The notes under the pieces: model-generated
Told to the model about the DNA's origin: nothing
Database searches by the model: none
Seen by the model: only the letters and a program-made list of their open reading frames with translations
Shown: one piece after another, positions 14,303 to 19,660 of the stretch
Position numbering within the stretch: the stretch's first letter is position 1
Layout: every line of letters begins with the position of its first letter
IMG/VR virus record: IMGVR_UViG_3300025132_000405
Coordinates: 1-20,269 of that record
Direction: 5' to 3' (one strand)
DNA: 20,269 nucleotides
From: a virus
Program-made: the position numbers and the translations under genes

Positions 14303-16738
14303 TTATGAAAAGAAATATTTAGACTCATTAACACCATGAACATTTAGTTCACCTAAAGGTGGTGGATCGTCAAGATCAGGCAACACATCCCTTAGTGTGT
14401 CGTGTAGTCCATTCAGTACATCTGAGTCTGCATACATGCTTACAAATGATTTACGTATTGCATGAGCCATCGCAGGTACAAAGTTCGCATGTACTCCATA
14501 CGAGTCATGAACAACTGCATAATCATTTATACCCTGTAGTATACATTCGTTAATAGTCAATGTCAAGGCAGAAGCATCCATACTGTGAACAAAATTAGGA
14601 CTAACCCCATTGGTTGACCTTCTTTTGTCTATGTTATCCGATTCTTCAAGAACCGAAGGTTTAATTAGCACATTATCTATGTGCGTATGCACACGTTGAC
14701 CACGCATACTCTTATATGCTTGATTCACAACGAACTTTGATGGTGTTTCCCATGTTATAGGGAGATTCTTGTCAGACATTTTCCGACCTATGTCACGCAA
14801 CCATGCCATTGCTTCTCTAGCACAAACCACTACTTCACCTATTGCATCCCATACGTGTGCTGATAGGTACATAGATGCCTCATAGACATCTTCACCAAAT
14901 GGATTTGCACCACCATTCAGTATCCTATCATTCATGGCTTCTTCAACATACTCACGACACGAGTATCGTGTTCCACCATAGGGTACCACCATGACTGGAC
15001 GTTTGGTTATCTTCCGATCAATTCCGAAGTCAAGCCATGCTTGTGCATGATTTACACCAAGTGTAGCATCCTCTTTCACCTTTGTCAAGACAACATTTGC
15101 TACCATTTGGTAGATGTCCTGTGGTAACTCTTCTGGTGTAAGGTTTGTTGCCTTACCACCCACAGGATCACGGAGCATAGCTGAAAAATGCTGAAGTCCA
15201 TTATTCGACCCATCCAGACACACTGGTATCTGTGACATATAGCCGAGACCTTCAGACACAAAATCAGCCCACTCAAAAGCCCATGCAAGAAAAGACCAAG
15301 GTTCATCTGCTTGTGTCCACCAACGATAGTCAAGAGGTGACTTAGCCGATGCACATATTTCGCTTGAATGGTCATATACCCAATTCACTCGATCTTTAAA
15401 TGAAACCTTGTCATAGCCAAAGCAATTAGCACCATGCACAGCAAAATATTCTTCCTGCTCATGGTTATTGATTGGCATTTTATTTGCAAAGTGCAACAAA
15501 GATTTTGCATAGTCTGGACCTTGTGGTGTAAGAAACGAGTTTACTGTATATTTACGTCCACGAAAGTCACATTGATATACGAAATAGATAGCAGGATAGT
15601 CTTTAAATTTGTCTGCCATAGCTAATGTTCTAGCCAGTTGTATCCTCTTGGATGTAACCTTGGCATTCAAATCATGTACTACTGTAGCTTTCTTTTTCCA
15701 TTTTATCAACTGGTCAAGCTCATGGTCATTCAACTCACTACGCTTTCCCTTGACAGGACTAGGCAATATCTTGTAATCCTCACGTGGAGGCAAGTTAGCC
15801 CACGATTCACCTGTTTCCCAACAGTTTTTTATTGTCTCAAGTACACGTTGGTTTACTTTCCATTGTGTACGTTGCAATGCGTTGATAGCACCATACTCTA
15901 GTGGCATAGGATGATAACGCATCTCATCAAGATAACCACGATTCCTGGTTTTAATCATGGGAATCGAGTTGATTCTCGATGTGTGGTACCCACCATTGTA
16001 CATATCACTCCAGTCTTTTGGAGGTATGACACATGGATAAAAGTAAGGGTGTATAGTTTCACCCTCATTGTTAAGTTGTTCTATCCAATGTAGTGTAGCA
16101 TCATTGGCTTGAAGATACAAGACCCTTTTCTTACGCTTGTATTGGACAGTCTTGACTTCCATCAGACCAGTAGTCTGCACGAGAATGTCAATCAACTTAC
16201 ACCCAAGGTGTACCTTTTCAACTTTAGTCCAAGGTTCATGATCCAACATTTCAACCTTGGTCATCTGTCTAATCAGATTGTACCTTCGGTAGACCCGATT
16301 AGTGGTCTTTTTGTTTACTCGATCTTTAATAATTCTGAATAAACGACCAGTATCATCTGAATTTGACCATAAGTCAAACTTAAATTGATCCTCTAGTCCA
16401 TTTGCTAGTTTCATTGCTGTTCTAGTTAATGGACTACGGGCCGACACACCATCTATTGTGTACTTCAGTGTCAGGTAAGCACACACTTCAGGGTCCAGTA
16501 ACATTAGAATGTTAGCTGATGTCTGATTCGGACCAACACGACCAGTCAAGGCTTCTGTGAGGTACTCATCAATACCATTGCGTACAACATCCAATGCTTC
16601 CTTCATGAGTGTAACACCGTAAAGTGTTACAGACTCACGACCCTTTAACTTAGCATCACGAATATTCTTTTGGTATCTTTCGACACCAAGTCCGTTCATT
16701 TCGGACTCTATTTTCTCCTGCTCAAGTTTTAAATTCAA
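14303..16738 (-). CDS. Single-subunit DNA-directed RNA polymerase (T7 gp1-like)
   Basis: This 811-residue enzyme should transcribe the middle and late phage genes from phage-specific promoters. Catalytic residues line up with T7: D509 (CLDGSNNGLQHFSAMLRD; T7 D537), R575 and K579 (RKITKRPVM; R627, K631), Y587 (VVPYGG; Y639) and D745 (VVHDSYG; D812). DFRGRKY is at 391-397 and SPNFVHSMDA at 713-722. The T7 enzyme is 883 residues, and the shortfall is largest in the N-terminal domain. The only start upstream of ATG 16699 is TTG at 16738, overlapping the previous stop as TTGA; residues 5-14 (LEQEKIESEM) parallel T7 LALEHESYEM, so I favour the TTG. The specificity loop (about 660-695) differs from T7, fitting the lack of T7-consensus promoters. 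Confidence 0.96.
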   Translation of the reverse strand: MNLKLEQEKIESEMNGLGVERYQKNIRDAKLKGRESVTLYGVTLMKEALDVVRNGIDEYLTEALTGRVGPNQTSANILMLLDPEVCAYLTLKYTIDGVSARSPLTRTAMKLANGLEDQFKFDLWSNSDDTGRLFRIIKDRVNKKTTNRVYRRYNLIRQMTKVEMLDHEPWTKVEKVHLGCKLIDILVQTTGLMEVKTVQYKRKKRVLYLQANDATLHWIEQLNNEGETIHPYFYPCVIPPKDWSDMYNGGYHTSRINSIPMIKTRNRGYLDEMRYHPMPLEYGAINALQRTQWKVNQRVLETIKNCWETGESWANLPPREDYKILPSPVKGKRSELNDHELDQLIKWKKKATVVHDLNAKVTSKRIQLARTLAMADKFKDYPAIYFVYQCDFRGRKYTVNSFLTPQGPDYAKSLLHFANKMPINNHEQEEYFAVHGANCFGYDKVSFKDRVNWVYDHSSEICASAKSPLDYRWWTQADEPWSFLAWAFEWADFVSEGLGYMSQIPVCLDGSNNGLQHFSAMLRDPVGGKATNLTPEELPQDIYQMVANVVLTKVKEDATLGVNHAQAWLDFGIDRKITKRPVMVVPYGGTRYSCREYVEEAMNDRILNGGANPFGEDVYEASMYLSAHVWDAIGEVVVCAREAMAWLRDIGRKMSDKNLPITWETPSKFVVNQAYKSMRGQRVHTHIDNVLIKPSVLEESDNIDKRRSTNGVSPNFVHSMDASALTLTINECILQGINDYAVVHDSYGVHANFVPAMAHAIRKSFVSMYADSDVLNGLHDTLRDVLPDLDDPPPLGELNVHGVNESKYFFS

Positions 16739-17013
16739 TTAAGTTGGTTTTTGGGTACCTTTGAATCCACAAGAGACTCAAAGTTGTGCTCAATCAACTG
16801 CATACTCCACTCTATGAAGTTGAGACCAGTTGCAATACGTTCATCAGCGTCTAAAGATTTATCACGTAGTGCAGTATCGACCATCATGATCGTTTTTCCC
16901 ATTATACGCTGAGATTCCTGGTCAAGATCTGTTATTTCCTGTTCCGACAATCCGTACTTTGTACGCAGGTCATCTCTGGTTATATGTGCCATTTGGCTCA
17001 GGTTCATCGTCAT
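16735..17013 (-). CDS. Small helical protein before RNA polymerase
   Basis: A 92-residue protein of unknown function. It starts MTMNLSQMAHITRDDLRTKYG and is predicted mostly helical, with LSEQEITDLDQESQRIMGKT and FIEWSMQLIEHNFESLVDS, and no Cys cluster or known motif. Several in-frame Met codons exist (17049, 17028, 17013, 17007, 16992); I choose 17013 because GGAG lies nine bases upstream. It overlaps the upstream gene and its stop overlaps the polymerase TTG start as TTGA, so its translation probably drives that of the polymerase. Confidence 0.7.
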   Translation of the reverse strand: MTMNLSQMAHITRDDLRTKYGLSEQEITDLDQESQRIMGKTIMMVDTALRDKSLDADERIATGLNFIEWSMQLIEHNFESLVDSKVPKNQLN

Positions 17014-17134
17014 CTTCTGTCTCTCCATCATCACACACATTACGGTCAAAGGACATGCCTTTGTACTTGACCTTGCGTGTATAGTCAGTCTTTACCTTGT
17101 GGGCTTGTGAGCCTCGGTTTTTGATACCTTTCAT
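16970..17134 (-). CDS. Small basic-to-acidic protein, unknown
   Basis: A 54-residue protein with a basic first half (MKGIKNRGSQAHKVKTDYTR) and an acidic second half (DDGETEDDDEPEPNG). Not recognised. The ATG at 17134 has AAGG seven bases upstream; an ATG at 17161 would add nine residues but has no ribosome site. It overlaps the membrane protein gene upstream and the next gene downstream. The charge split and ribosome site favour a real gene, but the overlaps leave doubt. Confidence 0.55.
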   Translation of the reverse strand: MKGIKNRGSQAHKVKTDYTRKVKYKGMSFDRNVCDDGETEDDDEPEPNGTYNQR

Positions 17135-17303
17135 GATTTGACCTTTTGAGATAAAGTTCATGCTTTAGCATTATAGTATCAATCTTTGATTGCATGACTC
17201 GTGCTTCCCACACTAGAGTCTGTACTGCTAGAGCACCGTATACCAATAATGGAACAACTACTATAACATTCAAAGAAACAATTGTCAAGATTATTTTTTG
17301 CAT
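17085..17303 (-). CDS. Small single-span membrane protein starting at the tRNA-Trp 3' end
   Basis: A 72-residue protein with one strongly hydrophobic stretch at about residues 4-31 (IILTIVSLNVIVVVPLLVYG, then ALAVQTLVW) followed by a charged, mostly basic tail (KHELYLKRSNHERYQKPR). This fits an inner-membrane protein with its tail in the cytoplasm, or a small holin-like or host-interaction protein; nothing decides between these. The ATG at 17303 uses the terminal A of the tRNA-Trp CCA as its first base, and its ribosome site, GAGG, is the 3' strand of the tRNA acceptor stem. It overlaps the next gene by about 50 bases, where its sequence may be less constrained. Confidence 0.65.
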   Translation of the reverse strand: MQKIILTIVSLNVIVVVPLLVYGALAVQTLVWEARVMQSKIDTIMLKHELYLKRSNHERYQKPRLTSPQGKD

Positions 17304-17376
17304 GGCACCTCATATAAGAATCGAACTCATGTCTACTGGTTTGGAATCAGTTATGTTACCACTACACCAATGAGGT
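17303..17376 (-). tRNA. tRNA-Trp (anticodon CCA)
   Basis: The minus strand folds into a full 74-base cloverleaf with encoded CCA: acceptor ACCTCAT/ATGAGGT (7 bp), D arm GTGT-AGTGGTA-ACAT, anticodon arm ACTGA-TTCCAAA-CCAGT, variable loop AGAC and T arm ATGAG-TTCGATT-CTTAT. The anticodon at 34-36 is CCA. A1-U72 and discriminator G73 are the bacterial tryptophan identity bases. The anticodon stem has an A31-C39 mismatch at its last pair. The D loop GG and the T loop C56 are kept, so the elbow should be normal. The final A is shared with the start codon of the next gene. Confidence 0.9.
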
Positions 17377-17379
17377 GTG

Positions 17380-17418
17380 TATAGCACACCACCCTCCCTC
17401 CGCCGTAGGTGTACTATA
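17380..17418 (-). promoter_or_regulatory. Strong hairpin between the two tRNA genes
   Basis: An 11-bp inverted repeat (minus strand TATAGTACACC at 17418-17408 with GGTGTGCTATA at 17390-17380; one G-T pair) encloses a 17-base loop that is rich in purines on the minus strand (GGCGGAGGGAGGG). It fills almost the whole 45-base tRNA spacer. Likely use is as a processing site for the tRNA precursor (double-strand cutting as by RNase III) or as a stabiliser. It has no T-run, so it is not an ordinary terminator. Confidence 0.6.
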
Positions 17419-17421
17419 TTC

Positions 17422-17507
17422 TGGTGGGTGAGGTAGGATTTTAACCTACATGTGTGTGCACACGCCTGATTTACAGTCAGGTTCCTTTTACATTTGGATA
17501 CTCACCC
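17422..17507 (-). tRNA. tRNA-Tyr (anticodon GTA), unusual elbow
   Basis: An 86-base class II tRNA with encoded CCA: acceptor GGGTGAG/CTCACCC (7 bp, perfect), D arm TCC-AAATGTAAAA-GGA, anticodon arm CCTGA-CTGTAAA-TCAGG (perfect) with anticodon GTA, a 15-base variable arm able to pair GTGTG with CACAC, T arm GTAGG-TTAAAAT-CCTAC, discriminator A. The long variable arm and GTA anticodon fit bacterial tRNA-Tyr. The D loop has GT where GG (18-19) is expected and the T loop has A for C56, so the 19-56 pair would be U-A instead of G-C. It begins six bases after the stop codon of the 55-residue gene. Confidence 0.88.
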
Positions 17508-17513
17508 GTGTTC

Positions 17514-17681
17514 TTACTCTTCTAATTGTACATCAATTAGTTCCCATTCGGCTGAACCATCTATTTCTTTAAAATCCTCTGGATCAGCTTCATTCATTAT
17601 TTTAACTGCTTCTTCATGAGAATCAGCTTCTACTTCCAAAGATAGCTCGTAGCTACATTTGGCTATTGCTATGTATTTCAT
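17514..17681 (-). CDS. Small acidic protein, 55 residues
   Basis: The frame encodes MKYIAIAKCSYELSLEVEAD at its start and ends with AEWELIDVQLEE. The pattern is two strands around a helix (SHEEAVKIMNE, residues 21-31), seen in many small phage proteins of unknown function that begin with an MKYxxxxxxxYELxxEVEAxSxEEA arrangement. The ATG at 17681 has a perfect AGGAG ribosome site. Very acidic; no cysteine pair or catalytic motif. The stop is six bases before tRNA-Tyr. Function unknown. Confidence 0.8.
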   Translation of the reverse strand: MKYIAIAKCSYELSLEVEADSHEEAVKIMNEADPEDFKEIDGSAEWELIDVQLEE

Positions 17682-17703
17682 ATTCTCCTGTTATACGTGT
17701 GGT

Positions 17704-17880
17704 TCAGTGTGCCCATGCAGATCTGATATTTGCATATTGTCTGTATGGCATGTATTGTGCATGATCTTCGGTTTTCTCAGATTCAACGAGAACAACACGA
17801 TTACATACATCGTAATACACAAGACAGACAGTTGCAAGACTAAAGCTAGAATTACCATCAGTTATACCATGCAGGTACAT
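17704..17880 (-). CDS. Possible small protein, 58 residues
   Basis: An open frame beginning MYLHGITDGNSSFSLATVCL and ending RQYANIRSAWAH fills the gap of about 175 bases between two better-supported genes. The ATG at 17880 lies 23 bases inside the end of the previous gene and has only a weak ribosome site (GTGGCAG). The same frame reaches an upstream ATG at 17931. The gap-filling position in a tightly packed genome is the main support; it may be a chance frame. Confidence 0.42.
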   Translation of the reverse strand: MYLHGITDGNSSFSLATVCLVYYDVCNRVVLVESEKTEDHAQYMPYRQYANIRSAWAH

Positions 17881-18334
17881 CTGAATACTGCCACTTAGCA
17901 AACCTGGATTTGTCATGACGATAAAACTCACGATATGCGGTTATGCAATCGTCATGCTTGTATTCGTCAGGCATACATTGTGGTGGATCTGTAAATCCAT
18001 TTGCTTGTATGTTATGTGGAAGATACTTTAGTAAACCATGTAATTTGGTAAATGTCAAGTGTTCTTTTCCATAACGTAACTGATACTCTTCTGACAACGC
18101 ACAGAATAATTCGTATAACCACATGTAATGCTTGTCTGAACTACGTGCCCAGATAGCACTAGGATGATTCTTATGTGTACTTTTGTACAACTGGTCCATG
18201 CAATCGTCACCGTCAAGTTCACGATGTGCCGTGGACATAAGTTGTGCATACTCAAGGATCATCTTGGGTACATGCTTGTCACAGTGGTCATGAGCACATG
18301 ATTCTGGCTCACGTTGCAGATAGAATATATTCAT
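17858..18334 (-). CDS. Conserved phage protein with HCDKH motif, function unknown
   Basis: A 158-residue protein starting MNIFYLQREPESCAHDHCDK. It belongs to a family I recall from many marine and T4-like phages and some bacteria, whose members begin MNIFYLxxxPxxCAxxHCDKHVxKMILEYAQLLSTAHR; here H17, C18, D19, K20 and H21 are kept, with THKNHPSAIWAR (53-64), PPQCMPDEYK (about 116-125) and a C-terminal HDKSRFAKW. The conserved His, Cys and Asp suggest a metal site or enzyme, but I know of no shown activity. The start overlaps the stop of the upstream small gene as ATGA; no strong ribosome site. Confidence 0.85.
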   Translation of the reverse strand: MNIFYLQREPESCAHDHCDKHVPKMILEYAQLMSTAHRELDGDDCMDQLYKSTHKNHPSAIWARSSDKHYMWLYELFCALSEEYQLRYGKEHLTFTKLHGLLKYLPHNIQANGFTDPPQCMPDEYKHDDCITAYREFYRHDKSRFAKWQYSDVPAWYN

Positions 18335-18507
18335 TGTCTATACATGTTTTCAGGGTCAGCACTCTTATTCTTTGACTTAGGCTTAGACACGAGACCATCC
18401 TCGTAATCATTAATCGTGCTCAATATACCATCTATTGCATCACGTTGTAGCTTAAATGTCAAGCGTAAAAATCTAAAGAATGCTTTTTGTGCGTATTCAT
18501 CCATCAT
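18331..18507 (-). CDS. Small basic protein, 58 residues
   Basis: A short frame encoding MMDEYAQKAFFRFLRLTFKL, then QRDAIDGILSTINDYEDG, then a Lys/Ser-rich tail (SKPKSKNKSADPENMYRQ). It overlaps both neighbours as ATGA, in the classic coupled arrangement, and has GGAG 11 bases before its first ATG; a second ATG follows directly. The first 40 residues would form amphipathic helices. Not recognised. Confidence 0.75.
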   Translation of the reverse strand: MMDEYAQKAFFRFLRLTFKLQRDAIDGILSTINDYEDGLVSKPKSKNKSADPENMYRQ

Positions 18508-18728
18508 TCTGTAACAATCTCCACTTCAGTTATGGTACTCGTGACATACGCCAACTCTGCATGGTCTTTATGTACGACACGAAATTCTGCACCTTTTGTA
18601 TCTATAACCATTCTACGAATGGCGTTCATTAGGTGCTGATCATTCATAGCTTCTATGTCTATGAACTTGTTTTTTGATTTACTCAGGTACTCAATACGTG
18701 GTTTCGGTTTTTTCTTTAAGTCTACCAT
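18504..18728 (-). CDS. Small protein, 74 residues, unknown
   Basis: It begins with a basic stretch (MVDLKKKPKPRIEYLSKSKN), continues with IDIEAMNDQHLMNAIRRM (about residues 23-40) and ends with two strands (FRVVHKDHAELAYVTS and EVEIVTE). The phrase of a Met, a His-Leu and NAIRR is similar to one I recall from many short phage proteins that carry it alone; the function is unknown. The ATG at 18728 has GGAG seven bases upstream. It is followed by an ATGA overlap with the next gene. Confidence 0.78.
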   Translation of the reverse strand: MVDLKKKPKPRIEYLSKSKNKFIDIEAMNDQHLMNAIRRMVIDTKGAEFRVVHKDHAELAYVTSTITEVEIVTE

Positions 18729-18729
18729 T

Positions 18730-18954
18730 CTACATCTCCATTGTCAAGTCGTTAAAATCACATTCGATCCAAACTCGTGCACCACATGACAAAGGTTTGT
18801 CGGGTGAGTACACAACCTTGGAAGGACCATTAATCTCTACTTCGTAGCAATAATGGTTAGCCTTGTACGTTTTTACTGTCAGAGGCGGATGATTTCTATC
18901 CTCTTTTTTGTTTGCACGTATTACGTGCTGATTCACGTGGATTTGTGCTTTCAT
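18730..18954 (-). CDS. Conserved small phage protein, 74 residues
   Basis: It starts MKAQIHVNQHVIRANKKEDR and holds YEVEINGPSKVVYSPDKPLS followed by CGARVWIEC. I recall this INQHVIRANxK ... GPSxVVYSPDKPLSCGARVWIE arrangement from a small family in many phages; no function is known to me. The ATG at 18954 comes one base after the previous stop (TAG-G-ATG) and has GGAG upstream; the TTG at 18972 would overlap the upstream gene and is not needed. Mostly beta, no membrane segment. Confidence 0.82.
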   Translation of the reverse strand: MKAQIHVNQHVIRANKKEDRNHPPLTVKTYKANHYCYEVEINGPSKVVYSPDKPLSCGARVWIECDFNDLTMEM

Positions 18955-18955
18955 C

Positions 18956-19150
18956 CTACGGCTCCACAACAAAGGTTACTTCTGCAATAGCAGAGTCAAA
19001 TAATCCACACTCGTCATCAAGTACGGACGAAATTACATTTGACAAGGTATCACTATCGATACCATCAAAATGCAGGGTTGCGACTTCATCCCTGCCACCA
19101 TCAGGACCATCAAAATCCATGATCTTGACATGTGCATTATGACAATACAT
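18956..19150 (-). CDS. Small acidic protein, 64 residues
   Basis: It begins MYCHNAHVKIMDFDGPDGGR and continues with VATLHFDGIDSDTLSNVISS, then LDDECGLFDSAIAEVTFVVEP. Strongly acidic, probably alpha/beta, not recognised. The ATG at 19150 has a perfect AGGAG ribosome site; the GTG at 19192 lies within the upstream hairpin and is rejected. The gene begins 19 bases after the large hairpin at 19169-19227, which could control its mRNA. Confidence 0.78.
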   Translation of the reverse strand: MYCHNAHVKIMDFDGPDGGRDEVATLHFDGIDSDTLSNVISSVLDDECGLFDSAIAEVTFVVEP

Positions 19151-19168
19151 ATATACTCCTGAATGATT

Positions 19169-19227
19169 GGGGCACCTTACATACGAACCCACGGAGCAAA
19201 TGGGTTATGTACCGCATGTGGTGCCCC
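19169..19227 (-). promoter_or_regulatory. Large three-tier hairpin in an intergenic spacer
   Basis: Nested inverted repeats: an outer stem of 8 bp (GGGGCACC with GGTGCCCC; 19169-19176 and 19220-19227), a middle stem of 5 bp (19179-19183 with 19206-19210), and an inner stem of 5 bp (19187-19191 with 19201-19205), with a 9-base apical loop and internal bulges. No T-run follows on either strand, so it is not an ordinary terminator. T7 has RNase III cleavage hairpins between early genes, and this one has a similar place and size. A ligand-sensing leader is a less likely alternative; it matches no riboswitch consensus that I recognise. Confidence 0.65.
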
Positions 19228-19231
19228 GTGG

Positions 19232-19474
19232 TTACTTTACTTGCTCTGCATAATCAATTATGTCCTTGACATAAACATCACCCATCTCAAAACTTCCATA
19301 GGTATATGGACTCTGTACAGCACAGAACCACCTTGCATGTGGGTTTTCAGCCTCTTTGCTAGGTTTCTGATACTTTTTGAGTACCTTCCATACCCATGAT
19401 CCATCATAAGATTGCCATACTTCGTATGGGTTATCTATGAGCCTTGTTTTTCCACATAGGTTTTTCTCGTTCAT
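19232..19474 (-). CDS. Conserved small phage protein, 80 residues
   Basis: It begins MNEKNLCGKTRLIDNPYEVW and holds SWVWKVLKKYQKPSKEAENP, then ARWFCAVQSPYTYGSFEMGD and YVKDI. I recall this DNPYEVW ... WKVLKKYQ ... ARWFCAVxSPxTYGSxEMGDxYV order from small proteins of marine T7-like phages; no function is known to me. Rich in Trp and Tyr. The ATG at 19474 has AGGAG, and the large hairpin follows its stop codon by four bases. Confidence 0.85.
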   Translation of the reverse strand: MNEKNLCGKTRLIDNPYEVWQSYDGSWVWKVLKKYQKPSKEAENPHARWFCAVQSPYTYGSFEMGDVYVKDIIDYAEQVK

Positions 19475-19483
19475 TGTATGCTC

Positions 19484-19660
19484 CTAATAGTTTACGTACC
19501 AAGTGAGCCAATCGTGGTGCTCAATTTTTACTCTATTATAACAGGTTTTACTACAAGTGTCAACTGTTCCTTTGCGAGTGTTAAAGAACCTTGAGACATC
19601 ATGGTGATCGATATCACCATCATCTGGATGAAACACTCGCTTGCAAAAGGTGCAGATCAT
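19484..19660 (-). CDS. Small CxxC...CxxxC protein, possible zinc binder
   Basis: A 58-residue protein starting MICTFCKRVFHPDDGDIDHH. C3 and C6 at the N-terminus and C36 and C40 (DTCSKTC) could bind one zinc; the DIDHH segment at 16-20 gives extra metal-type residues. The layout faintly recalls compact HNH or treble-clef folds but no family is recognised. The ATG at 19660 overlaps the previous stop as ATGA, the reason to prefer it over the TTG at 19714. Role unknown; DNA binding is only a guess. Confidence 0.7.
   Translation of the reverse strand: MICTFCKRVFHPDDGDIDHHDVSRFFNTRKGTVDTCSKTCYNRVKIEHHDWLTWYVNY

Noticed and set aside
17303-17507. tRNA genes as an attachment site for integration
   Set aside because: Both tRNAs are complete, encode CCA and lie within the phage operon; no integrase or core duplication is seen in the window.
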